NCBI RefSeq assembly: GCF_963675585.1
Contig: NZ_OY776414.1
Span: 227,001 to 291,000 of the forward strand
Source: an uncultured Draconibacterium sp.
GTDB lineage: Bacteria > Bacteroidota > Bacteroidia > Bacteroidales > Prolixibacteraceae
Direction: 5' to 3'
Length of the DNA: 64,000 bases
Shown here: piece after piece, positions 7,713-16,702 of the stretch
How positions within the stretch are numbered: the first letter of the stretch is position 1
Layout of the letters: every line of letters starts with the position of its first letter
Translations under genes and position numbers: made by a program
Notes under the pieces: model-generated
The model's database searches: none
Told to the model about the DNA's origin: nothing
The model's input: only the letters and a program-made list of their open reading frames with translations

Positions 7713-8936
7713 CTATTTTATAAAGTCGGGAGTTACCGAAAGCATGATATACGCCCATGCCTGCGTGGCAGAACTGTCGCCGCCTTTTAGCAGCTCCATC
7801 GAACTTCCGGCAAACAGGGTAGACAAGCCAATCGAGATTTTTGCCTGTGGTTGAACCAACCACGAAGCAGCCAAATCTAACTCGGTTCCCAGGTAATTAT
7901 CGGCACTTTCCGAAATGTTGGCCGCACTGGCAAAATAATGAAGGTGTGCATCAAAACCTGCTTTGTTTTTGCTGTAACCATATTTTAAATACACGTCGTT
8001 TAACCCAACTGAACCACCGTGGTTGCCAACATAAAAATAATCCATAAATCCGTTGAATTTGTGGTTGGTACCATAAAGTGGAGTAAACGATTTAAAATCA
8101 GTTTCGTCGTAATCGGTTCCCGAAAGGTATTCGTAACCCAGTGTAAATTTTTTAAGCGAAGCTTCCAGTAAAAAGTTGAGTGCACTTATTTCGCGACCTG
8201 ATGCATGTTCGCCTGTTTGATAATACAGGTTTGAAGCCAGTTTTACCGACTCAATGGCTGTGGTTACACGTCCTCCAATGGTTTGACTGTATTTTGTTTT
8301 TTGCTCGTTCTCCGTATTCACCGGAACACCATTGTTCAGCATGAGCAAACTTAAACCCAGGTTATCCCATTTGTTGTTAAACCATACAAACTGAAGGTCT
8401 TTGTATGCATCGGGTCCATCGTAGTTGCTATCGGTCAGGTCGCTGTTTTCGTTGTGGGCAATACCAAAATGTAGTTTAAATTCTTTTTCAATTTTAAATA
8501 GGGCAATGTCATGCGAGCGTGCCTGGTGCGCCCAACCCACATTACCGAAAATACGCGAATCGTCGTACACAAGTTCCTGGCGTCCGGCTTTTAACGAAAA
8601 ATCGGGAGTAAAAAGCACTTCGGCCCATGCCTGGTGGATAGAAACGGCATAATCCTGATTTTGTACCAGCTGCGCCTGGTTTCCCCACTGACGCACATCC
8701 TGCAATACCAAACCGGTTTTAATCCATTCGTTTGTAAAGCCAAAATTTAAACGGGTGCGCTGTGCCGTAATGGTTGAAACATCCTGGTTTTCGCCGGCCA
8801 GTGTTTTGTATCCGTGGCTAAATTCGGTTCTTGGTCTGAATTCTCCGGAAAGAGTAAATTGAGCCTTTGCCAATTGGGCAAAACAAGTTGCCAATACAAT
8901 CAAACTGATGTATTTTAATGTCTTCATTATTTTCAT
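7713..8936 (-). CDS. alginate-export-family porin linked to nrfHA
   Basis: This 407-residue outer-membrane barrel has a signal peptide (ISLIVLATCFAQLAKAQ). The mature part begins FTLSGEFRPRTEFSHGY, typical of the Alginate_exp porin family, and contains the family-like segment AGRQELVYDDSRIFGNVGW. Alternating strands run to the end. The alternative start three codons downstream is equally plausible. The gene follows nrfA in the same direction after a 77-nt gap with a hairpin (8953-8998). This suggests it transports a substrate or product of the nitrite pathway, or small ions. The name of the family should not be read as evidence of alginate transport. Confidence 0.8.
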   Translation of the reverse strand: MKIMKTLKYISLIVLATCFAQLAKAQFTLSGEFRPRTEFSHGYKTLAGENQDVSTITAQRTRLNFGFTNEWIKTGLVLQDVRQWGNQAQLVQNQDYAVSIHQAWAEVLFTPDFSLKAGRQELVYDDSRIFGNVGWAHQARSHDIALFKIEKEFKLHFGIAHNENSDLTDSNYDGPDAYKDLQFVWFNNKWDNLGLSLLMLNNGVPVNTENEQKTKYSQTIGGRVTTAIESVKLASNLYYQTGEHASGREISALNFLLEASLKKFTLGYEYLSGTDYDETDFKSFTPLYGTNHKFNGFMDYFYVGNHGGSVGLNDVYLKYGYSKNKAGFDAHLHYFASAANISESADNYLGTELDLAASWLVQPQAKISIGLSTLFAGSSMELLKGGDSSATQAWAYIMLSVTPDFIK

Positions 8937-8952
8937 TGTTAAGGTGAAAGAA

Positions 8953-8998
8953 ATTCAGCAGGTGACTGAATAAAACATTGGAAAATCATCTGCTGAAT
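8953..8998. repeat. hairpin between nrfA and the porin gene
   Basis: ATTCAGCAGGTGACT pairs imperfectly with ATCATCTGCTGAAT. The left arm is identical over 15 nt to the stem of the hairpin at 25635-25680. It may reduce read-through from nrfA into the porin gene. Confidence 0.65.
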
Positions 8999-9013
8999 GG
9001 TTGACTGAAAATT

Positions 9014-10528
9014 TTATTCGTTGGTAGAATAGATTTTATCGTAATTTTTTTCCCGCTCTTTTGCTTCTTTTTCCCATTCAGGAAGAACGGTTTTTATAAA
9101 TTCTTTTTTGTCATTATTAAGTTTATCCATATCTAAACCAATAAACTCCTGGGCTTTTTCTTTTGTTGCGATGTTGGGATAAGGCACTTCTTCGTTGTAG
9201 CCCAATTCGGCTAATAAACGAGCCAGTTTAATCCGGGTTTCCTGGGCAATTGTTATACCGCTGGAAATTACACGTCCGATTTCAACAGGCGAATGGAAAG
9301 AACCACCATGACTTGCTGCAGCATAATCCCAACGCCACTGTGCGTGCCTTATTCCCATTAAAATGTCTTTCATCTGGTCTTCAGTGGCGCCAACATCCCA
9401 CGCCTTTTTAGCTTCAACATGCGCACGTACAACCAGTTCCTCCAGTTTGTCGCGGTTCTCAATAATTTTATCCTGACGCTCGTATACATTTGCCATTAAA
9501 GTTCCGGCTTCTTCCCGGTGACAAACCTGACACGAATTGGCAATGTTGTTAAGTGGCGATTGCATTTTATGATCTGTAAATTTTTGTCCGCCTTCGCTTT
9601 TGTAAGGCATGTGGCAATCGGCACAAGATACGCCGCGTTGTGCATGAATTCCGGTCATATAGACTTCGTAACCCGGATGCTGTGCTTTTAACATGGGCGC
9701 CTTGCTAAGTGCATGTGTCCAATCCGAAAATTCTATGTTGTCGTAGTATTCTTCCATGGCTTCGGCCGAGTAACCGTTATCCCAGGGGAAAGTAAGATAG
9801 TTTGCACCTTCAACCGTTTTTTTATTGAAATAGTATTCAACATGGCATTGAGCACAAACCAGGCTGCGCATTTCCTGATGACTGGCTTTTGTAATGTCTT
9901 TCCCTTGTCGTTCAAAGGCTTCAACCAACGCTGGGCGAGAGATTCGAAGATTCATGGTTTTGGCATCGTGGCAGTCGGCACAGCCTATTGGATTCACAAC
10001 TTCAGGGCCCAGTTCCGCCCATTTTCCGGTGTAAAATTGAGCTACTCCGCGTTCATTCATCAATCGTGGAACATCCGGACTTTTGCAAGTCATACAGGTA
10101 GACGGCATCGGGCCATCGGTTTTGGATTTTGGTGCTCCGGTACGCAAAGTGTTCTGAACGTCACTAACAGCATAATAATGTCCTCGTCCCTGGTTGTAAT
10201 CTTTTGAGAAACCATATCCAGCCCACAGAACAACAAGGCGTGGATCCACTTCAAGCATATCAATCATAACATTTCCATTGTACTTACTCTGGAATGTTGT
10301 ATCGGCAGTGCCGTAATAAGACTGAAATTCGCGGGGGTAATTTTCTCCCCATACCTCATTCCGTGGGTCAAACTGGTTAAGTTCATTTTTGGGAACATTA
10401 ACATAAGCTGCTTCGGTTCTTCGTTCTAAAATGGATGAAGCCAAAAGCCCCAGTAAAAACACAACAATTACAGTTGCAATAAAAATTCCCCAGTTTAAAA
10501 AAAGTTTTTTTCCTGATTTTGTAGTCAT
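9014..10528 (-). CDS. nrfA: ammonia-forming cytochrome c nitrite reductase, catalytic subunit
   Basis: NrfA reduces nitrite to ammonium with six electrons in the periplasm. The 504-residue protein has an N-terminal membrane anchor/signal helix (FIATVIVVFLLGLLASSI). It carries five haem c motifs: the diagnostic lysine-ligated active-site motif CMTCK (145-149), then CADCH (183-187), CAQCH (225-229), CADCH (302-306) and CQVCH (333-337). Both motif order and length match the pentahaem NrfA family. nrfH lies 12 nt upstream and supplies quinol electrons. Expression is probably controlled by the palindrome at 11181-11200 upstream of nrfH. All haem motifs are intact. Confidence 0.97.
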   Translation of the reverse strand: MTTKSGKKLFLNWGIFIATVIVVFLLGLLASSILERRTEAAYVNVPKNELNQFDPRNEVWGENYPREFQSYYGTADTTFQSKYNGNVMIDMLEVDPRLVVLWAGYGFSKDYNQGRGHYYAVSDVQNTLRTGAPKSKTDGPMPSTCMTCKSPDVPRLMNERGVAQFYTGKWAELGPEVVNPIGCADCHDAKTMNLRISRPALVEAFERQGKDITKASHQEMRSLVCAQCHVEYYFNKKTVEGANYLTFPWDNGYSAEAMEEYYDNIEFSDWTHALSKAPMLKAQHPGYEVYMTGIHAQRGVSCADCHMPYKSEGGQKFTDHKMQSPLNNIANSCQVCHREEAGTLMANVYERQDKIIENRDKLEELVVRAHVEAKKAWDVGATEDQMKDILMGIRHAQWRWDYAAASHGGSFHSPVEIGRVISSGITIAQETRIKLARLLAELGYNEEVPYPNIATKEKAQEFIGLDMDKLNNDKKEFIKTVLPEWEKEAKEREKNYDKIYSTNE

Positions 10529-10540
10529 AGTATTCGGTAT

Positions 10541-11116
10541 TTAATTTTTGTTTACATATTTTTTAATCCAATCGGGTACAGGACTTTCAGGTAGTGGTAC
10601 CTGTGCATTGGGTACACTCGAAAGGCTGTTAACTCTTCCATGAGGTATCTCACGGTGGCATTCCCAACAGGGACGGTCTTGCATGTGTGCTTTGTGCGAA
10701 TCAACCGATGAAGCCAGTTTTGGATCAGTAATTTGTTTTTCATGGCATCGTATACAATTGTTGTGTACTACCTGCTGCCCGGCTTCGTGAATAAAAATTA
10801 CCTGAGGCTCCAAACGAAGTGTAAACATGGTCGCATGACGCAAACCATCTTTTGCTTTGAAATAGTATTTATTAAAAACATTGTTGTGTGGAACATGACA
10901 GTCGTTGCAGTGTGCAACTTCACGGTGAGAACTGTGTTGCCAGGTGGCATATTGTGGTGCCATAATGTGACAGTTGGTGCATGTTTCCGGATTGTCGGAC
11001 AAGTAGGAATGTGTTTTTGAAATGTAAAAGATGAAGAGGATGAGCCCGACAAGAATGCTCGTTATTATGAGTACCGGGAATCTCCATTTTAAAGGAGGTA
11101 GTAGTTTGTTCAGCAT
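10541..11116 (-). CDS. nrfH: cytochrome c nitrite reductase small subunit
   Basis: NrfH is a membrane-anchored tetrahaem cytochrome of the NapC/NirT family. It oxidises menaquinol and passes electrons to NrfA. The 191-residue protein has one N-terminal helix (PVLIITSILVGLILFIFYI) and four haem motifs: CTNCH (46-50), CNDCH (70-74), CIRCH (121-125) and CWECH (150-154). The first is followed by IM, matching the CxxCHxM haem 1 signature of NrfH. The nrfH-nrfA gap is 12 nt, so the genes form one operon. A Crp/Fnr-like palindrome lies about 75 bp upstream. Confidence 0.96.
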   Translation of the reverse strand: MLNKLLPPLKWRFPVLIITSILVGLILFIFYISKTHSYLSDNPETCTNCHIMAPQYATWQHSSHREVAHCNDCHVPHNNVFNKYYFKAKDGLRHATMFTLRLEPQVIFIHEAGQQVVHNNCIRCHEKQITDPKLASSVDSHKAHMQDRPCWECHREIPHGRVNSLSSVPNAQVPLPESPVPDWIKKYVNKN

Positions 11117-11180
11117 AATTAAAATCGGTTTTATTCAAATGTTAAATACAACACAAATTACCTTCTTTTTTACGTATGAT

Positions 11181-11200
11181 TTTGTAACAGTTGTTACAAA
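11181..11200 (-). promoter_or_regulatory. Crp/Fnr-family-like palindrome upstream of nrfHA
   Basis: TTTGTAAC-AGTT-GTTACAAA is a perfect 8+8 dyad centred about 75 bp upstream of the nrfH start. Sites of this architecture are bound by Crp/Fnr-superfamily regulators; HcpR-type regulators control nrf genes in other Bacteroidota. Which regulator acts here is not shown. Confidence 0.72.
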
Positions 11201-11372
11201 ATGTGCATAATTTGATGAGCAAAAATCTTTGTTTGTAATGGCTTTAAATAATAGGGGCCAGCAGTGTGGTTTAAGTTGAATAAACCGGTGTTAATGAGGA
11301 GGATGAAACAATGGTTTATTGAAATAAATTCTAAAACATGATATTTCTAATTGCATCTTATTGCCATTTTAA

Positions 11373-11380
11373 TACTTTTG
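11373..11380 (+). promoter_or_regulatory. candidate promoter of iorAB (TACTTTTG)
   Basis: TACTTTTG fits the TAnnTTTG -7 consensus, 23 nt before the iorA ATG. A TTGC at 11351-11354, 18 nt upstream, could be a weak -33 element. Confidence 0.5.
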
Positions 11381-11403
11381 TTCGCTTCGAAAAATAAACC
11401 AAA

Positions 11404-13032
11404 ATGCAAAAAAATCTATTTTTAGGTGTTGAAGCCATCGGGCAGGGTGCCATCGATGGTGGAATTTCGGGTGTTTATGCTTATCCGGGGACACCTTCAA
11501 CCGAAATAACGGAATTTATACAAGAAAGTGAATTGGCGGCTGAGTTGGGAATTCGCAGCAAATGGTCGTCGAATGAAAAAACGGCTTACGAAGCAGCTTT
11601 GGGAATGTCGTATGCAGGAAAACGTACCATGGTTTGTATGAAACATGTGGGATTAAATGTTGCTGCCGATGCCTTTGTTAATTCGGCGATTACAGGAATT
11701 AACGGAGGTATGATTTTGACCGTTGCTGACGACCCATCGATGCACTCGTCGCAAAACGAGCAGGACTCACGTTTTTATGCCAAGTTTGCTATGATTCCGG
11801 TGTTGGAGCCAAGCAACCAGCAGGAAGCTTACGACATGGTTCGCGAAGGATTTGCCTTGTCAGAAGAGTTGGGGGTGCCGGTAATGGTGCGTATTACAAC
11901 TCGTTTGGCACACTCGAGAGCCGGTGTTGAGCGCCGTGATGTTTTAAACCCGAATGAATTACAGCTGCCATCCGATCCAAGCCAGTTTGTATTGTTGCCT
12001 GCCATTGCGCGCCGCCGCTACAAAGGTTTGCTCGAAAAACAAAAGGACTTTGAGAAAGCCGCTAAAAAATCGAAATACAATTCAATTACAAAAGGTTCCG
12101 ACAGAAGTTTTGGAATTATAGCCTGTGGAATTGCCTACAACTATTTGCAGGAAAATTATCCAAACGGCGATTGTCCATACACTGTAATGAAGCTGACTCA
12201 GTATCCGATTCCGGAGAAAATGCTGGCTAAAATAGAAAAACATTGCGAAGAGGTTTTGATTCTGGAAGAAGGAGCACCCGTTGTTGAAGAAGCTGTAAAA
12301 GCAGCCTTCAAAAAAGACATAAAAGTATCGGGACGACTGAGTGGAGCACTTCCGCGCGACGGAGAACTTAATGCCGATTTGGTTGCCAAAGCTTTGGGAA
12401 AAGAAGTTTTGGAAGGAGCTGAAATTCCGGATGTTTTAGTTAATCGTCCGCCGGCACTTTGCCAGGGATGCGGACACCAGGATATGTACAAAGCGCTGAA
12501 TGAAGCTTTGGATACGTTTTCGAAGGGCCGCGTATTTTCTGATATTGGTTGTTACACTTTGGGAGCCTTGCCACCTTACAAAAGTATTTATTCGTGTGTC
12601 GACATGGGAGCTTCAATTACCATGGCAAAAGGTGCTTCCGATGCAGGTTTAATTCCGGCTGTAGCTGTAATCGGCGATTCCACATTTACGCACTCAGGAA
12701 TGACAGGTTTGCTGGATGCTGTGAACGACGGTTCAAATATTGTGGTGGTAATTTCCGACAATGAATCAGTGTCAATGACCGGAGGACAGGATTCTTCAGC
12801 TTTGGGAAAAGTGGAAAGTATTTGCCAGGGAGTGGGAGTGGATCCAAAACATATACGGGTGTTGGTGCCTCTGAAAAAATACCACGAACAAATGGTGGAA
12901 ACCTTTAACGAAGAGCTGGCATACAATGGTGTGTCGGTAATTGTATTCCGCCGCGAGTGCATTCAGGCGGCAGCAAAACGTATGCGAAAGGCAAAAAAAA
13001 TAAAAGACAATCCTAAAAAACAATATAGCTAA
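11404..13032 (+). CDS. iorA: indolepyruvate:ferredoxin oxidoreductase alpha subunit, lacking the usual ferredoxin domain
   Basis: IOR interconverts arylpyruvates (indole-, phenyl- and hydroxyphenylpyruvate) plus CoA with arylacetyl-CoA, CO2 and reduced ferredoxin. The 542-residue protein has the N-terminal pyrimidine-binding half (GVYAYPGTPSTEITEF near residue 25), a middle domain, and a C-terminal thiamine diphosphate half with LCQGCGHQDMY and GDSTFTHSGMTGLLDAV. Many family members continue for about 60 residues into two 4Fe-4S clusters. This one ends in a Lys-rich tail (KKIKDNPKKQYS) with no cysteine motif, so its electrons must leave by another route. iorB follows after 89 nt. A TAnnTTTG promoter precedes it. 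Confidence 0.92.
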   Translation: MQKNLFLGVEAIGQGAIDGGISGVYAYPGTPSTEITEFIQESELAAELGIRSKWSSNEKTAYEAALGMSYAGKRTMVCMKHVGLNVAADAFVNSAITGINGGMILTVADDPSMHSSQNEQDSRFYAKFAMIPVLEPSNQQEAYDMVREGFALSEELGVPVMVRITTRLAHSRAGVERRDVLNPNELQLPSDPSQFVLLPAIARRRYKGLLEKQKDFEKAAKKSKYNSITKGSDRSFGIIACGIAYNYLQENYPNGDCPYTVMKLTQYPIPEKMLAKIEKHCEEVLILEEGAPVVEEAVKAAFKKDIKVSGRLSGALPRDGELNADLVAKALGKEVLEGAEIPDVLVNRPPALCQGCGHQDMYKALNEALDTFSKGRVFSDIGCYTLGALPPYKSIYSCVDMGASITMAKGASDAGLIPAVAVIGDSTFTHSGMTGLLDAVNDGSNIVVVISDNESVSMTGGQDSSALGKVESICQGVGVDPKHIRVLVPLKKYHEQMVETFNEELAYNGVSVIVFRRECIQAAAKRMRKAKKIKDNPKKQYS

Positions 13033-13121
13033 ATCCTAAAGGAAGTAATTGACCAGGAGTGCAAAAGTAGCTGGTAGGCAAAATGGTTTCCGGCTTCGGG
13101 CTTCCAATTAATTTTAATAAA

Positions 13122-13703
13122 ATGAAAACAGATATCGTATTAGCAGGTGTTGGCGGACAAGGAATTTTATCCATTGCATCGATTTTAGGTGAGGCAGCAC
13201 TGCGCGAAAATTTATATTTAAAACAAGCCGAAACCCACGGAATGAGCCAGCGGGGAGGAGCAGTTGTATCGCATGTTCGTATTTCCGATGATGCAGTTGC
13301 GTCTGATTTAATTCCGGCAGGCACAGCAGATATTATTTTGTCGGTTGAACCGATGGAAGCTTTGCGTTACCTGCCATTTTTAAAAGCAGACGGTTACATT
13401 GTTACCAACACTACTCCGTTTAAGAACATTCCGAATTATCCAAATGAAGAGGAAATTTTGGCAGAATTGAAAAAGCAACCCCGATGTATTGCCATCGATG
13501 CCGATACCATTGCAAGCGAAATTGGTAATCGCCGTGCTTCGAATATGGTCATGTTGGGAGCGGCAACACCTTTTATTCAAATTGCTCCGGAAAAGATTGA
13601 AGCCGGTATTCAACGCGTATTTGGTAAAAAAGGGGAAGATGTTGTAAATTTAAATCTTGAAGCATTTAGAGCCGGACGGGAATTTGCTTTGGCGAATAAA
13701 TAG
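13122..13703 (+). CDS. iorB: indolepyruvate:ferredoxin oxidoreductase beta subunit
   Basis: This 193-residue gamma-type subunit of 2-oxoacid oxidoreductases partners IorA. The N-terminus has the family signature VLAGVGGQGILSIASILGEA, then AETHGMSQRGGAVVSHVR. The start was set at the ATG at 13122 because the signature then begins at residue 5, as usual. The in-frame ATG at 13083 would add 13 unrelated residues. A strong terminator (13726-13764) follows, so iorAB forms a two-gene transcript separate from the MFS gene. Confidence 0.92.
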   Translation: MKTDIVLAGVGGQGILSIASILGEAALRENLYLKQAETHGMSQRGGAVVSHVRISDDAVASDLIPAGTADIILSVEPMEALRYLPFLKADGYIVTNTTPFKNIPNYPNEEEILAELKKQPRCIAIDADTIASEIGNRRASNMVMLGAATPFIQIAPEKIEAGIQRVFGKKGEDVVNLNLEAFRAGREFALANK

Positions 13704-13725
13704 CAAGCGATTAAAATTCAATAAC

Positions 13726-13764
13726 AAAACCGTTTTTCTGCATAAGGTTGAAAAACGGTTTTTT
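13726..13764 (+). terminator. rho-independent terminator of iorAB
   Basis: AAAACCGTTTTTC and GAAAAACGGTTTT form a 13-bp stem around an 11-nt loop, then a T run. Confidence 0.85.
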
Positions 13765-13853
13765 TTATGGAAAGCTAAACCGTACTAACTTTTAAATAAA
13801 TTAACGAAAGTTCTTTATTTTCATCGACAAAGGATTACTTGCCAATGTTTTAA

Positions 13854-13861
13854 TAATTTTG
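13854..13861 (+). promoter_or_regulatory. candidate -7 box TAATTTTG
   Basis: This fits TAnnTTTG and ends 20 nt before the MFS gene ATG at 13882, a typical leader length for this phylum. Confidence 0.5.
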
Positions 13862-13881
13862 CGCGTCTTTGTAAAAATACT

Positions 13882-15075
13882 ATGTCAGAAAAAGTACCAC
13901 AAAAAAAAGAAAAACCGAAAAGGTCTACGAATAGGAAGCATACACGAATGGCCGTATCGATGGTCTATTTTAGTATGGGGTTGGGTTTTTCGTCGTGGGC
14001 AAGTCGTATCCCCGATATTAAAACTGCGCTTTTTTTAAACGATGCCATGTTTGGTAGTATCCTTTTTGCACTTCCGGTGGGGCAATTTTTAATGATGCCT
14101 TTTTCCGGGAAACTGGTAAATCGTTATGGAAGTCATAATGTTTTAAAATTTTCGCTACCGGCATACACCATTGCTTTGAGTACAATTGGATTGGTACAGC
14201 ACGGCTGGCAACTGGGTATTGCCTTGTTTTTGTTTGGCGTTTTCGGAAACATGTGTAATATTTCGGTGAATACACAAGGTGTTGCTGCCGAACAATTGTA
14301 CGGGCGGCCAATTATGGCTTCGTTTCATGGGGGTTGGAGTTTGGCCGGATTTACCGGAGCGCTTATTGGTTTAATTCTGATCAACTTTAAAGTCAGTCCC
14401 TTTTGGCATTTTGTACTGATAATAGCAGTGGTATGGATTATTGTTCGTATTACATATCCGTATTTACTAGACAGTGAGCTGGAAAAAAGAAGAACTCAGG
14501 GACGTCGTAAGTTTTTTGTGAAACCTGACAGCATCCTTTTACAACTTGGGGTGATAGGCTTTTTTAGTATGGCCAGCGAAGGTGCTATGTTCGATTGGAG
14601 CGGTGTTTACTTTAAGGATGTGGTTGATGCTCCGTCGTCGCTGGTAATTTTGGGTTATACTTCGTTTATGATAATGATGGCAGCAGGAAGATTTTTAGCA
14701 GATATTCTGATTTTAAAAATGGGCAGAAAACTGTTGATGCAAATTTCCGGAGCCATGATTTCGGGAGGACTTTTTACGGCAGTTTTATTTCCAGGATTAA
14801 TAAGCAGTACGCTCGGCTTTATGATGGTCGGTTTGGGTGTTTCAAGTATTGTCCCATCGGTTTATAGCAGTGCCGGGAAACATCCCACCATTCCTACCGG
14901 AATTGCTTTGGCTACTGTTTCCAGTGTAAGTTTTCTTGGCTTTTTAATGGGTCCGCCGCTAATCGGATTTATATCTGAGGCGTTTGGATTACGCTATTCA
15001 TTTGCTGTAATCGGAGTATTCGGAATTGGAATTACTTTAATGGTTGCAAAAGTTAAAGCCCTGGCAAGCGAATAA
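13882..15075 (+). CDS. MFS transporter
   Basis: This 397-residue protein has twelve predicted transmembrane helices, a Lys/Arg-rich cytoplasmic N-terminus of about 25 residues and a central basic loop (ELEKRRTQGRRKF) between the two six-helix bundles. The first-helix region GLGFSSWASRIPDIKTAL and HGGWSLAGFTGALIG resemble the YbjJ-like branch of the major facilitator superfamily. The substrate is not known. It lies between iorAB and the porin/paaK operon but has its own promoter box, so its membership in the aryl-acid island is only positional. Confidence 0.82.
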   Translation: MSEKVPQKKEKPKRSTNRKHTRMAVSMVYFSMGLGFSSWASRIPDIKTALFLNDAMFGSILFALPVGQFLMMPFSGKLVNRYGSHNVLKFSLPAYTIALSTIGLVQHGWQLGIALFLFGVFGNMCNISVNTQGVAAEQLYGRPIMASFHGGWSLAGFTGALIGLILINFKVSPFWHFVLIIAVVWIIVRITYPYLLDSELEKRRTQGRRKFFVKPDSILLQLGVIGFFSMASEGAMFDWSGVYFKDVVDAPSSLVILGYTSFMIMMAAGRFLADILILKMGRKLLMQISGAMISGGLFTAVLFPGLISSTLGFMMVGLGVSSIVPSVYSSAGKHPTIPTGIALATVSSVSFLGFLMGPPLIGFISEAFGLRYSFAVIGVFGIGITLMVAKVKALASE

Positions 15076-15229
15076 GTGACAAGTCCTTTTTTCTTTTTCT
15101 TTTCTGTCTGTTCAAATCAATTTTTACCTGCGTTATTTGATTCCATTTGGATAAAATTTCGATCCCTGTTTTATCCAAAAACGTTTAACGTAATATTTCT
15201 TGTTTGAAATCAGAATAAATAAGATGTCG

Positions 15230-15250
15230 GAACTTACAAATTACAAGTTC
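15230..15250 (+). promoter_or_regulatory. dyad, candidate operator of the porin-paaK operon
   Basis: GAACTT-ACAAATTAC-AAGTTC lies 26 nt upstream of the TATTTTTG box, where a regulator could touch RNA polymerase. This is seen once only; no second copy was found in the window. The rest of the 334-base gap 15076-15409 shows nothing gene-like. Confidence 0.35.
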
Positions 15251-15276
15251 TGAGCAAAAAAAGCTTCTAATTTTAT

Positions 15277-15284
15277 TATTTTTG
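15277..15284 (+). promoter_or_regulatory. candidate -7 box TATTTTTG
   Basis: This fits TAnnTTTG. It predicts a transcript leader of about 120 nt before the porin ATG at 15410, longer than for other genes here. Confidence 0.45.
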
Positions 15285-15409
15285 AGCTTCGTGTTACAGA
15301 CAGCAACATATTATAACCTTTTAGATTACTACTTTCTTTGCCCGGGGTGTTAATACTCATTCCGGGGCAATCAATTCTTTATTCAATCAAAAAAAAACCG
15401 AATTTTATA

Positions 15410-16699
15410 ATGAAAAAACTAACAATTTTAATGGGAATGATTTTCATTCTGAGCAGTGTAACTTTTGCTCAGGAGGAAAATAAAGTAACCGCAAAAAAAT
15501 CATCCATTCAGTTTTACGGATTTATTCGAAGTGAGTATTATTACGATTCTTACAAAGGACTAAATGCAGCACAAGATAATTTTTATCTTTTCCCTTTATA
15601 CAAAGGGCTTGACGCTGAAGGAAACCACCTCAATCAACAAGGTATCAGTGGTTTTACAGCTATGGCTACGCGTTTTGGAATGAACATAAGCGGACCAGAA
15701 ATTTTGGGAGCAAAAACATCGGCTAATATCGAAACCGATTTTGCCGGAATTGTGAATGTGTATCCTGAAGTTCTCCGTTTGCGTAAAGCTTACGTAAAAC
15801 TCGACTGGGAGAAATCATCGTTATTGGTAGGCCAAACCTGGCACCCTTTGTGGAACGGAAGTGGAGCATTTTTTCCGCAGGTAGGCGGCTTGAACACTGG
15901 TAGCCCTTACAATCCGTTTAATCGTTCGCCACAAATCGATTTTGATTATAAATTAGGCAAAAATGTTACTCTGTCACTTACTGCTTTGTACGAACAGCAA
16001 TACGCTTCGAAAGGATTTTATCCTACTTCAAATACAAACACTTCGAACCTGGCAAAACGTAATGCCGGGATTCCGGAGCTTGTGGCAGGATTGTATTACA
16101 ACTCTGGAGGTATAAGTTTAGGAGTTGCCGGTCAGTTTAACGCCATTAAACCCATCGACATTACCGAAGGTACCGGTGGTAAATACCAAAGTGATGAGTT
16201 GAATACCAGCTATGCAGTTATGACATACGTTGGCTACAAAAAAGATAAATGGTTCTTTTTGTTAAAAGAGATGGTTGGCCAGAATTTGGCAAATATGTTA
16301 ATGATTGGCGGCTATGGCGTAAAAACATACGATGCGGTAACCGGAGGAATGACTTACACCAATTACACCACAGCCAACACATTGGTTAACATTGTTTACG
16401 GTACAACATTTCAAGCGGGATTATTTGCAGGTATTTCCAATAATTACGGAACTACTGATGCTTTGTGTGAGGTGGACGGAGCCGCAAAAACTGCCGGATT
16501 AATGCCGACCATGAAACAGACTTACCGTGTAGCACCTTATTTTGCTTACAATTATAAAAATTTACGTTTTGTTGCCGAATATGAAATGGATTCTGCCGAC
16601 TATGGAACCGGTAATTTCGATTTTTCAGATGGTTTATACGACGATACTGTTAACGCAACCAACCACAGAATTTTATTGATGTTGACGTACAATTTTTAG
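15410..16699 (+). CDS. outer-membrane porin of the aryl-acid island
   Basis: This is a 429-residue barrel when started at the ATG at 15410, which gives a clean signal peptide (LTILMGMIFILSSVTFAQ); longer in-frame starts would bury it. The mature protein opens with SIQFYGFIRSEYYYDSY and contains RLRKAYVKLDW and LLVGQTWHPLW, features of DcaP-like or phosphate-selective-like porins, and ends with MLTYNF. paaK follows only 3 nt later, so they are co-transcribed. An entry role for aromatic acids across the outer membrane is a reasonable inference from this coupling, but the sequence does not prove it. Confidence 0.78.
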   Translation: MKKLTILMGMIFILSSVTFAQEENKVTAKKSSIQFYGFIRSEYYYDSYKGLNAAQDNFYLFPLYKGLDAEGNHLNQQGISGFTAMATRFGMNISGPEILGAKTSANIETDFAGIVNVYPEVLRLRKAYVKLDWEKSSLLVGQTWHPLWNGSGAFFPQVGGLNTGSPYNPFNRSPQIDFDYKLGKNVTLSLTALYEQQYASKGFYPTSNTNTSNLAKRNAGIPELVAGLYYNSGGISLGVAGQFNAIKPIDITEGTGGKYQSDELNTSYAVMTYVGYKKDKWFFLLKEMVGQNLANMLMIGGYGVKTYDAVTGGMTYTNYTTANTLVNIVYGTTFQAGLFAGISNNYGTTDALCEVDGAAKTAGLMPTMKQTYRVAPYFAYNYKNLRFVAEYEMDSADYGTGNFDFSDGLYDDTVNATNHRILLMLTYNF

Positions 16700-16702
16700 A
16701 GG

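Noticed and set aside
9713-10207. 164-residue ORF on the plus strand opposite nrfA
   Set aside because: It is antisense to the five-haem coding region, which has intact motifs; the translation is rich in Phe, His and Cys in a way typical of shadow frames.
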